Below, piece after piece: positions 1 through 5,753 of a DNA stretch of 5,774 bases. This stretch comes from Planctomycetes bacterium UBA1146 (GTDB taxonomy: Bacteria; Planctomycetota; UBA8108; UBA1146). The notes below the pieces were generated by a model. The model did no database searches and was not told where the DNA came from. It was given only the letters and a program-made list of their open reading frames with translations. Numbering within the stretch: position 1 is the stretch's first letter; each line of letters opens with the position of its first letter. The translations under genes were made by a program, and so were the position numbers. The stretch spans positions 18,225-23,998 of the forward strand of contig DCAA01000010.1 in the NCBI GenBank assembly GCA_002311345.1, in the 5' to 3' direction.

Positions 1-106
1 TGATGGTACTGGGCACTCCAGCAACCACCGAGCCAGAGATTGCCAGAAGCGTCAGTCCGAGAATGCAAAGAGTGCTAGTGAGCCAAACAGAAGTGCGATG
101 AGTCAT
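1..106 (-). CDS. N-terminus of an exported protein, cut by the window edge
   Basis: Only the first 35 codons are visible, read leftward from an ATG at 106-104. The peptide starts MTHRTSVW and continues with a hydrophobic stretch rich in Leu, Ile, Gly and Ala (about residues 8-30), so it looks like a Sec signal peptide: a short n-region with one Arg and a His, then a hydrophobic core. A cleavage site near SVVAG (residues 26-30) is plausible but not certain. A near-perfect Shine-Dalgarno AAGGAGGA sits 5 bases upstream of the ATG, which strongly supports this start. The frame has no stop before the window edge. The gene is divergent from the metallopeptidase gene at 242, and the two share a 135-base intergenic region. 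Nothing of the mature protein is visible, so no function can be given; an N-terminal membrane anchor instead of a cleaved signal is possible. Confidence 0.68.
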   Translation of the reverse strand, partial: MTHRTSVWLTSTLCILGLTLLAISGSVVAGVPSTI

Positions 107-111
107 TCGAA

Positions 112-119
112 TCCTCCTT
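112..119 (-). promoter_or_regulatory. Strong Shine-Dalgarno site for the leftward partial gene
   Basis: The minus strand reads AAGGAGGA, eight bases complementary to the 3' end of 16S rRNA, with a 5-base spacer to the ATG at 106. It is the main reason to accept the truncated leftward gene as real. Confidence 0.75.
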
Positions 120-181
120 CGATGATGTACCGTAAAACAAGGTACGCCGACCACGCGCCCGGTCAATGTGGTACCTGGATC

Positions 182-210
182 TCGACAGGGTATTGGTACC
201 CGGTGATATC
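182..210 (+). promoter_or_regulatory. Weak sigma70-like promoter candidate for the metallopeptidase gene
   Basis: TCGACA at 182-187 matches the -35 consensus at five of six positions. It is followed after 17 bases by GATATC at 205-210, which matches the -10 consensus at only three of six. It would give a leader of roughly 25 bases. One GGTACC palindrome and one CCCGGTGA copy lie in the spacer or -10 area, where a bound regulator would interfere. The weak -10 makes this tentative. Confidence 0.22.
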
Positions 211-230
211 CCGGTGAGGATAACCTCTGG

Positions 231-236
231 AAGGAG
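231..236 (+). promoter_or_regulatory. Ribosome binding site of the metallopeptidase gene
   Basis: AAGGAG lies 5 bases before the ATG at 242. An in-frame TAA at 221-223 excludes any ATG, GTG or TTG start further upstream, so the start is well fixed. Confidence 0.75.
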
Positions 237-241
237 ATCCC

Positions 242-916
242 ATGCCTACCCTGCTTCTCATGGCTCTCTGCATCCCCGGAATCTCGCAGGAAACTCATGT
301 TATCCGCGTAGTCGAGGGGTGGTCGATCCGGGTCGAAAAGAAACTGCTGGAGAAGAAACCGGAGCTCGCGGCTGAGGCTCTTTCCCTGGTCGAGATGCAA
401 CTTCGCGATCTGGTCTGGGTTCTTCCAAAAAAACGCATCGAAGAGCTTCAGCGCGTAGAAATCGTCATGGATCTGGACCGACCTGGAATCAAGGGTTTGC
501 AATACCACCCAGATCTCCACTGGCTCGAGAAGCGAGGACATGCGCCCGATTTGCACAAAGTCGTGCATATCCCTCAGGCTCAATCTTACGTGAACCTGAA
601 AAAATCGAATGTCCAACCGTGGGTGATATTGCACGAGATGGCACACGCCTGGCACGATCAGGTCGTCACCTTCAAGGATCCCGAGATCATCGCCGCCTAC
701 CGGGCTGCCGTCGAATCAAAGAAGTACGACGAGGTCCTCCACATGAAACGGAAATCCACCCGTCATTATGCCCTCACCGATCACAAGGAATACTTCGCCG
801 AGGGAACTGAAGCGTATGTCGGAACCAACGATTTCTATCCGTTCGTTCGCCCGGAGTTGAAGGAACACGATCCGCAATTCCACGCGATCCTCGAGAAGAT
901 CTGGGGAAGGCCCTGA
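242..916 (+). CDS. Small exported zinc metallopeptidase, ATLF/M34-like (HExxH gluzincin type)
   Basis: The 224-residue product is a predicted zinc-dependent peptidase. The motif HEMAH at residues 131-135 gives two zinc-binding histidines and the catalytic Glu132. About 50 residues later comes KEYFAEGTEAY (182-192), where Glu183 or Glu187 should be the third zinc ligand. HExxH followed by an E-[YF]-F-A-E block is the pattern of the anthrax lethal factor catalytic domain (peptidase family M34, ATLF), and I infer membership in that superfamily. The N-terminus (TLLLMALCIPGIS, residues 3-15) is hydrophobic and may be a short signal peptide; it lacks basic residues, and Cys10 is not in a good lipobox. 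The remaining roughly 110 residues before HEMAH are mixed helix and strand with no domain I recognise. The start is fixed by an in-frame TAA at 221-223 and a good Shine-Dalgarno. Nothing suggests toxicity: no receptor-binding or translocation domain is present. Substrate is unknown. Confidence 0.82.
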   Translation: MPTLLLMALCIPGISQETHVIRVVEGWSIRVEKKLLEKKPELAAEALSLVEMQLRDLVWVLPKKRIEELQRVEIVMDLDRPGIKGLQYHPDLHWLEKRGHAPDLHKVVHIPQAQSYVNLKKSNVQPWVILHEMAHAWHDQVVTFKDPEIIAAYRAAVESKKYDEVLHMKRKSTRHYALTDHKEYFAEGTEAYVGTNDFYPFVRPELKEHDPQFHAILEKIWGRP

Positions 917-917
917 A

Positions 918-1028
918 ATGACTCACGAGGATGGAAAATCTCGTGAGCAACAACTGACCCGCGATGGATCCATCGGTCTGGAAGTCACCGTTGTCGCAGG
1001 AGGATATTCCTGGTTCACCTTCGAATGA
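918..1028 (+). CDS. Possible 36-residue small protein just after the metallopeptidase gene
   Basis: An ATG one base after the metallopeptidase stop opens a 36-codon frame ending at TGA 1026-1028. The peptide begins MTHEDGKSREQQ, strongly polar, and ends with a more hydrophobic VTVVAGGYSWFTFE. GGAAGG at 905-910, inside the end of the upstream gene, is 7 bases before the ATG and could act as a Shine-Dalgarno, so translational coupling is possible. Against it: the frame is short enough to occur by chance, it matches no family I know, and its first third contains a perfect hairpin that may have another role. It is not a continuation of the metallopeptidase in another frame that I can recognise. 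Confidence 0.2.
   Translation: MTHEDGKSREQQLTRDGSIGLEVTVVAGGYSWFTFE
922..947 (+). terminator. Perfect 8-bp hairpin after the metallopeptidase stop, no U-tract
   Basis: CTCACGAG at 922-929 and CTCGTGAG at 940-947 are exact reverse complements with a 10-base loop, starting 5 bases after the stop codon at 914-916. Position suggests a transcription end or an RNA 3'-end stabiliser. No run of T follows, so it is not a classical intrinsic terminator. Confidence 0.4.
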
Positions 1029-1106
1029 TCCTTCCGGCACCTCCTTTCCGTGTGTTTCATAGTCACTAGAATGTATGGAGAACTATGTCATCGCTGAGGA
1101 GTCACC
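1029..1106 (+). promoter_or_regulatory. Leader and weak promoter candidate for the FG-GAP protein gene
   Basis: TAGAAT at 1067-1072 matches the -10 consensus at five of six positions. The hexamer 16 bases upstream, TTTCCG at 1045-1050, is a poor -35. If used, it would leave a leader of about 28 bases. No convincing operator or riboswitch is seen in the rest of the stretch. Confidence 0.25.
1096..1101 (+). promoter_or_regulatory. Ribosome binding site of the FG-GAP protein gene
   Basis: GAGGAG lies 5 bases before the ATG at 1107. An in-frame TGA at 1095-1097 overlaps it and rules out any upstream start. Confidence 0.75.
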
Positions 1107-2915
1107 ATGAAGTTGTGGTCCATCATCATCGGCCTGCTCGTCTTCACCGGTGTGTCCGTCTCTGCTCAGAGTCCACAATTCAGTAACCAGACCGTTAGCG
1201 CTGGTCTTGGCGGAATCACCTTCGTACCTGGCGTGTATAACCATCCCACCTATACCGGACCTGTCGTGTGTGGAGATTTTGACAGGGATGGTTGGCAAGA
1301 TCTCTACGTTCCCAGTGGTGGAGGAAACGGACTTCCTGATCACCTCTTCATCAATGACGGCGACGGCACCTTCACCGATCGCGCCAGCGAATGGGGATTG
1401 ACCCAGGTTCACATGGGCAAGGGTGCTGCAGTCGGTGATTTCAATGGCGATGGCTGGCTCGACATCTACGTCACCAGTGCCGGCAGTGGTGTTACGGGCA
1501 CACCCGGAAACCATCGGCTGTACCGAAACTCTGGAAATGGAACCTTCGTCAACGTGGCCGTCAGCGCCGGAGTCAATACCACTTCCGATAGCGAGGATGG
1601 CTTCGGATGTTGTTTCGGAGATTACGACCTCGATGGAGATCTCGATCTGTTCGTTGCAGGATTTGCCAGTTTTAACAGCGGTAACAGGCTATTCCGAAAC
1701 AATGGCAACGAAACCTTCACCGACATCACTGCTTCCATCGGACTCTTCTCGGGGATTTCCGGAACATCCGGATTTGCACCACGTCTGCAGGATATGGATG
1801 GCGACCATTATCCGGAGTTGCTACTGGTCGCGGATTTCGGAACCAGCCATTACTTCCGCAACAACACCGATGGCACCTTCACGGAGATGGCCAACAGCGC
1901 CAACACTGCCCAGGAAGAAAATGGTATGGGGCAAACGGTGGGAGACTACGACAACGACGGCCTTATCGATTGGTATGTCACTTCCATCTATCGTCCCAAT
2001 ATCGGCTGGACCGGAAACAAGCTCTATATCAACCAGGGGAATCACTTCTACCAGGAGATTGCTGACAGCGCTGGACTCGACGATGGCGGCTATGGCTGGG
2101 GAGCCATCTCCATCGACGTCGATCATGATCGTTTTGTCGACATCCTCGAGACCAACGGTGCCGGAGGACAGTTCGACAATGAACAGTCCTATTTCTGGCG
2201 CAACCTGGGCAATGGGACATACACCGAGATGGCACTCGCCTCAGGGATCGTCCACGACGGATTCGGACGAGGAATCCTCAACTTCGATAGCGACAACGAT
2301 GGGGATCAAGACGTGGTGATCGCAGGAAACAATGAATCCCTGCGTTACTTCAGAAACGATACCCCAACAGGCAATCGACACTGGATCAGAATCTTCATCG
2401 ATACGGATGGAAACCCCGCCGTGGCTGCAGACGGAATCGGTGCAGAGATACAGGTCACCACATCTTCGGGCACGCTTCACCGCTGGATTGATGCTGGCGA
2501 CAACTTCAGTTCGCAGAGCGAGATGTCGGCTCACTTCGGCCTCGGTACCGACACCCAGATCAGCGAGATCCGTGTGATCTGGCCCGATGGTCTCGAGCAA
2601 TCCGGGACCGGATTCGATGTCGACCAGACCATTACCTGGCACCGCGATGCCATCTCTTTGATCCGCGGAGATGCCAACGGAGATCTCGACATCAACATCG
2701 CCGATCCGGTGGCGATTCTGACCCACCTGTTCGGGTCTTCAGTCATTCCGTGCATGGAAGCGGCTGAAGTCAACGGTGATGGGGCCATCGATATTTCTGA
2801 CCCGGTCTATCTGCTCGGATACATCTTCAACTCCGGGCCTACGCCACCGGCACCCTTCCCCGATTGCGGAACCACGGTGGCGCAATACTCGTGCGATAAC
2901 GGGAACTGCCCCTGA
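1107..2915 (+). CDS. Secreted FG-GAP/VCBS repeat protein with ASPIC/UnbV domain and dockerin-like tail (CRTAC1-type)
   Basis: The 602-residue product starts with a clear signal peptide (MKLWSIIIGLLVFTGVSVSA, cleavage likely after residue 20). Seven FG-GAP/VCBS calcium loops of the DxDxDG type follow at about residues 57, 111, 172, 229, 280, 337 and 394, with N-x-G-[DN]-G-T-[FY] linkers between several of them. This is a predicted beta-propeller. The fourth (DMDGDHYPE) and sixth (DVDHDRFVD) loops lack the usual Gly. Residues about 443-512 form an ASPIC/UnbV domain (IGAEIQV, GDNFSSQSE, HFGLG, RVIWPDG), the pairing found in the CRTAC1 family. The tail carries two dockerin-like loops, DANGDLDINIAD (522-533) and EVNGDGAIDISD (554-565), then a Pro-rich segment and cysteines at 587, 596 and 601. 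Such tails are typical of exported planctomycete proteins; their role here, perhaps attachment or calcium-dependent folding, is unknown. Probable location is the periplasm or cell surface, with a binding or adhesion role. No catalytic residues are visible. The start is fixed by an in-frame TGA at 1095-1097 and a Shine-Dalgarno. Confidence 0.93.
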   Translation: MKLWSIIIGLLVFTGVSVSAQSPQFSNQTVSAGLGGITFVPGVYNHPTYTGPVVCGDFDRDGWQDLYVPSGGGNGLPDHLFINDGDGTFTDRASEWGLTQVHMGKGAAVGDFNGDGWLDIYVTSAGSGVTGTPGNHRLYRNSGNGTFVNVAVSAGVNTTSDSEDGFGCCFGDYDLDGDLDLFVAGFASFNSGNRLFRNNGNETFTDITASIGLFSGISGTSGFAPRLQDMDGDHYPELLLVADFGTSHYFRNNTDGTFTEMANSANTAQEENGMGQTVGDYDNDGLIDWYVTSIYRPNIGWTGNKLYINQGNHFYQEIADSAGLDDGGYGWGAISIDVDHDRFVDILETNGAGGQFDNEQSYFWRNLGNGTYTEMALASGIVHDGFGRGILNFDSDNDGDQDVVIAGNNESLRYFRNDTPTGNRHWIRIFIDTDGNPAVAADGIGAEIQVTTSSGTLHRWIDAGDNFSSQSEMSAHFGLGTDTQISEIRVIWPDGLEQSGTGFDVDQTITWHRDAISLIRGDANGDLDINIADPVAILTHLFGSSVIPCMEAAEVNGDGAIDISDPVYLLGYIFNSGPTPPAPFPDCGTTVAQYSCDNGNCP

Positions 2916-2933
2916 ACCCAAGGGTGGAGAGTC

Positions 2934-2961
2934 GGCCTACGATTGTGGCTAACTAGGCCAC
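2934..2961. terminator. Alternative small inverted repeats between convergent genes
   Basis: The 37 bases between the convergent stops contain GGCCTA (2934-2939) paired with TAGGCC (2954-2959), loop 14 bases. An overlapping GTGGC (2945-2949) pairs with GCCAC (2957-2961), loop 7 bases. The two share their right arm, so only one can form at a time, and the right arm includes the TAG stop of the leftward gene. There is no T-run on either strand. A weak bidirectional transcription end is possible; the repeats are short enough to be chance. Confidence 0.25.
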
Positions 2962-4050
2962 CTCCTCCTCGGCGGCGTGCTGGGCACCGCAATGCTCACA
3001 GCTGGGGAGCAGACTGTGGCAGATCTTCTGGCACTCGCTGCAGTTGTCGAAGAGGGTCGTGCCGCAGGATGGGCACGTGTAGGGGTGTTCTTCAGCAGCG
3101 GTGGACGCATCAGTTGTGGCCGCCAGTGGCCCCTTGCGCGTCCATACCGCATCGCGCAGCGATCCACGGCGCACCGAGAAGTCGCAGACGGGGCAGCGGC
3201 ACTTTTCATAGGAGGCGCGGTAACGGCGCAGCAGAAGTTCTTTCGGCGGTTTCGAGGCATTGACCAGGATGTAGCGCAGGAACCCCAGGGTGATCGCGAT
3301 CGCCGTGATGCTGGCGATGTATTTGAAATACTCCTTGGGGAAGTGCTCCCAGGCGATGATCCCTACCTCCCAGAAGGTGGCGACCAGGGCAGCGAGGTAG
3401 ATCGGCCGGTACGGGCTGCGCTTGCGAGTGCTGACCAGCCAGGCGGCGAGCAGGAACAGTGGCAACTGGATCCCCAGCTGGAAGAAGGCGATTTTCAGTC
3501 GATGGGCTCGGTACGCCGCTGCGACTTCCTCATCGGCGGGACGACGATGTTCCACAACAACGATCTCCTGCTCGCGGATCTGGTCGAGCAGATCGTAGGA
3601 CTGGAGGTTGAGGGCGGTGACCTCGACGTTGGCGCTTTCGAACTGCTCCTGAGCGGTGAGGAAGCGCGAGCGTGCCGTCGCCAGCGCCTCGACATCACTC
3701 TGGGGAGGGGCAAGACCCTGCTCGATACTGAGGCGCTGAAGGTCAGCGATCTCCGCCATCACCTGGCGGGCGTTCTCCATGCTCGCCTTGTAGTCCCGCT
3801 GCGATCCTTGCTTGCGCCGCACCTGCCGCGTGACCTCGTCTTGCTGCCTCTTGAGGTCTTTCAGCAGTTCCTGCGGTCCCTGATCGAGTGCTGCATAGAA
3901 GGTATTTCTGTCGGGACCCTCGATGTCACCGACATCGTCGCGCAAGAAGTCGAGCAGCCAGATGAAGAGCAGGGTCAGCAGAGCGCACAGAAAGAAAGTA
4001 CCCACTTTCTGCGCGATGGTGCTCTTGCCGGCACGGTTTTTCTTGGCCAT
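2953..4050 (-). CDS. Membrane protein with helical stalk and two C-terminal zinc ribbons, downstream of thiC
   Basis: I do not recognise the family of this 365-residue protein. A basic N-terminus (MAKKNRAGKS) precedes a membrane helix at about 17-35. Residues 55-170 are rich in Glu, Gln, Arg, Leu and Ala and look like a long helical or coiled-coil stalk. Three more membrane helices follow at about 186-206, 216-234 and 242-263. The last 80 residues carry four CxxC pairs at 286/289, 326/329, 337/340 and 351/354, with extra Cys284 and Cys344, which fits two zinc ribbons, the first split by a 36-residue insert. By the positive-inside rule the ribbons should be cytoplasmic, which puts the stalk outside if there are four helices. 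The ATG has AAGGA 7 bases upstream, and the gene starts 26 bases after the thiC stop, so cotranscription is likely. A role in thiamine metabolism is not shown by the sequence; read-through from thiC with an unrelated envelope role is equally possible. Confidence 0.86.
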   Translation of the reverse strand: MAKKNRAGKSTIAQKVGTFFLCALLTLLFIWLLDFLRDDVGDIEGPDRNTFYAALDQGPQELLKDLKRQQDEVTRQVRRKQGSQRDYKASMENARQVMAEIADLQRLSIEQGLAPPQSDVEALATARSRFLTAQEQFESANVEVTALNLQSYDLLDQIREQEIVVVEHRRPADEEVAAAYRAHRLKIAFFQLGIQLPLFLLAAWLVSTRKRSPYRPIYLAALVATFWEVGIIAWEHFPKEYFKYIASITAIAITLGFLRYILVNASKPPKELLLRRYRASYEKCRCPVCDFSVRRGSLRDAVWTRKGPLAATTDASTAAEEHPYTCPSCGTTLFDNCSECQKICHSLLPSCEHCGAQHAAEEEVA

Positions 4051-4057
4051 CGTCCCA

Positions 4058-4064
4058 TCCTTCC
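4058..4064 (-). promoter_or_regulatory. Ribosome binding site in the 26-base thiC to membrane-protein gap
   Basis: The minus strand reads GGAAGGA, with its AAGGA core 7 bases before the ATG at 4050. The gap is just long enough for this site and shows no terminator, supporting a shared transcript with independent translation of the second gene. Confidence 0.65.
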
Positions 4065-4076
4065 CTTCGATACCCT

Positions 4077-5753
4077 TCAGGGCGCCGTCGTACCGGTAAC
4101 ATTCTCCTCCACGACCTGGATCTTGCGGGCACTGTCTGAATCGACGTAATCGCTGTGGCAGGATGCCTTGTCGTCGTCAGCACCCATCGTCTTCCGGGTC
4201 TTCGAGGCGAGGCGGTGGATCTCTGCCGGATCGAGGACTCCGCGCTTTTCCAGGATCTCCTGTTGCTCTTGAGTCAATGCCGCGCTGCGAACGCTGGCAC
4301 CGCGCTCGAACCCTTCCGCCTTACCACTGGCGAACTGCTGGATCTCCTTGGAGATTCGAACGCTGCACCAGTCATGACCGCACATGGCGCAGAAATCGGT
4401 ATCGACATCGAGATCCTCATCATGAAGAGCACGCGCCGTATCAGGGTCGAAGGAGAGATCGAAGTGCTTCTGCCAGTTCAAGGCCGCACGTGCTTTGGTC
4501 AGTTCATCGTCGCGATCACGGCTACCGGGAATCCCCAGAGCGATGTCGGCAGAATGCGCAGCGATCTTGTAAGCGATGCAACCCTGTTTGACGTCATCGC
4601 GTTTGGGCAACCCGAGGTGCTCCTTGGGTGTGACGTAGCACAGCATCGAAGCACCGTGATAAGCCGCAGCAGTCGCTCCAATGCAGGAAGTGATGTGGTC
4701 GTAGCCCGGGAAGATATCGGTCACCAGCGGACCGAGGACGTAGAAGGGTGCTCCATGGCACAGGCTGCGCTCGAGTTTCATGTTGAACTCGATCTGGTCG
4801 AAGGGGATGTGCCCCGGTCCCTCCACCATCACCTGCACTCCATGGCTCCAGGCGATCTCGGTCAACTCAGCGATGGTTTCCAGCTCTCCCAGTTGCGCCT
4901 CATCGGACGCATCAGCAAGTCCACCGGGACGCAAACCATCTCCCAGCGAAAAGCTGACATCCCAGCGGCGCATGATCTGGCACATCTGATCGAAACAGGT
5001 CACCATCGGGTTGTCGTCATCGTGGATGATCATCCATTTCGCCAGCAACGCTCCGCCCCGGCTGACGATGCCGATCAATCGATTCTGGATGTGAGGAATG
5101 TGCCAGGGGCGTACTCCAGCATGGACGGTGAAGTAGTCGACTCCTTGGGCCGCCTGATGCTCGATGTTCTCCAGGATGATCTCGTGGCTGAGATCCTCGA
5201 TCTTCCTGCCGATGATCATCGAGTAGATGGGAACCGTACCGATCGGCACGGTGCTCTCATGGATGAGTGCCTCCCGGCAGGCATCGATGTCCCCGCCGGT
5301 GGAAAGATCCATTGCGGTATCTGCCCCCCACCGTTGTGACCATTGCAATTTCTCCAGTTCCTGATCGGTTCCTGAAGAAACGGGTGAGGCACCCATGTTG
5401 GCATTGATCTTGGTGTGACTGGCACGACCGATCGCCATCGGATCGAGTTGATGGCGCAGATGCTCGCGGTTGGCGGGAATGATCATCCGACCCGAGGCCA
5501 CCTCGTCGCGCACCTGGGCAGCACTCAGATGCCCTTCTCTCTCGGCCACTCGTATCATTTCAGGAGTCACGAGCCCTAGCCGTGCACTCTCCAGTTGAGT
5601 CACCGCCTCGAAATCTTCCGGGGCAACACATCGAATGTGTTCGCCGATTTCCGGATGGTTGTGACCAGCACAACCTCGTTCCTGATCGGTCGCCTCGATG
5701 CTCCAGTCGGCGGGAAGGAAATCCCAGGCGGTCTTGCTCGATGGCTGCGGCAT
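4077..5753 (-). CDS. thiC: Phosphomethylpyrimidine synthase ThiC
   Basis: ThiC is a non-canonical radical-SAM enzyme that converts 5-aminoimidazole ribotide to 4-amino-5-hydroxymethyl-2-methylpyrimidine phosphate, the pyrimidine half of thiamine, in the cytoplasm. The family signatures are present: KINANMGAS (115-123), GADTAMDLSTGG (143-154), VPIGTVPIY (169-177), VHAGV (210-214), VSRGG (230-234), LGDGLRPG (270-277), EGPGHIP (311-317), TDIFPGYDHITS (345-356) and CYVTPKEHLGLP (372-383). The C-terminal CX2CX4C (Cys455, 458, 463) binds the [4Fe-4S] cluster. His315 and His379 are 64 apart, as are the two metal-binding histidines of E. coli ThiC as I remember them. The core beginning at VTQLESARLG (51) lacks the long N-terminal domain of the E. 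coli form and has a short loop before VRDEV, but an unusual 50-residue segment precedes it. About 95 residues follow the cluster motif. The ATG at 5753 has no good Shine-Dalgarno, only GGGG directly next to it, and the frame is open to the window edge, so the start may lie outside. Any TPP riboswitch would also be outside. Confidence 0.96.
   Translation of the reverse strand: MPQPSSKTAWDFLPADWSIEATDQERGCAGHNHPEIGEHIRCVAPEDFEAVTQLESARLGLVTPEMIRVAEREGHLSAAQVRDEVASGRMIIPANREHLRHQLDPMAIGRASHTKINANMGASPVSSGTDQELEKLQWSQRWGADTAMDLSTGGDIDACREALIHESTVPIGTVPIYSMIIGRKIEDLSHEIILENIEHQAAQGVDYFTVHAGVRPWHIPHIQNRLIGIVSRGGALLAKWMIIHDDDNPMVTCFDQMCQIMRRWDVSFSLGDGLRPGGLADASDEAQLGELETIAELTEIAWSHGVQVMVEGPGHIPFDQIEFNMKLERSLCHGAPFYVLGPLVTDIFPGYDHITSCIGATAAAYHGASMLCYVTPKEHLGLPKRDDVKQGCIAYKIAAHSADIALGIPGSRDRDDELTKARAALNWQKHFDLSFDPDTARALHDEDLDVDTDFCAMCGHDWCSVRISKEIQQFASGKAEGFERGASVRSAALTQEQQEILEKRGVLDPAEIHRLASKTRKTMGADDDKASCHSDYVDSDSARKIQVVEENVTGTTAP

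Larger units (their letters stand above)
107..241. promoter_or_regulatory. Divergent intergenic region with repeated GGTAC and CCCGGTGA elements
   Basis: This 135-base stretch separates two divergently transcribed genes for probably exported proteins and must hold their promoters unless they are read from further away. GTACC at 127-131 and GGTAC at 141-145 form an inverted repeat with a 9-base spacer. Two GGTACC palindromes follow at 170-175 and 195-200, 25 bases apart. CCCGGTGA occurs at 199-206 and 210-217, an 11-base period, with a 7/8 match (CCCGGTCA) at 158-165. Such spaced repeats could be operator sites, but no regulator is known and short motifs can recur by chance. Confidence 0.35.

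Noticed and set aside
138..166. TTGACC on the minus strand (161-166) as a -35 box for the leftward gene
   Set aside because: No acceptable -10 hexamer lies 15-19 bases downstream; the sequence there reads ACCTTG.
242..304. Lipoprotein signal at Cys10 of the metallopeptidase
   Set aside because: The residues before Cys10 (L-M-A-L) do not fit a lipobox, which needs Gly, Ala or Ser just before the Cys.
774..1046. Leftward 88-codon frame starting GTG at 1040 with AAGGAGGTG next to it
   Set aside because: The Shine-Dalgarno-like sequence overlaps the proposed start with no spacer, no start lies at the right distance, and most of the frame is antisense to the metallopeptidase motif region. Probably coincidence.
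1423..2319. Frame of 298 codons inside the FG-GAP gene in a shifted frame
   Set aside because: It is Ser/Thr/Pro-rich and low in pattern, as expected from the shifted reading of repeated Asp-Gly-Asp codons. The main frame carries the conserved calcium loops.
1263..2320. The DxDxDG-rich region as a DNA-level tandem repeat
   Set aside because: The similarity is at the protein level, with variable spacing and diverged codons, as in ordinary FG-GAP propeller blades.
2977..4149. Long rightward frame of 390 codons opposite the membrane protein gene
   Set aside because: It runs antisense to a gene with clear membrane helices, four CxxC pairs and a ribosome binding site, and it also overlaps the end of thiC. 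Its own translation has no recognisable domain and is typical of a high-GC antisense shadow.
4155..5339. Long rightward frame of 394 codons opposite thiC
   Set aside because: It is fully antisense to the unmistakable ThiC coding sequence, and its translation shows no domain. It is explained by codon bias of the opposite strand.
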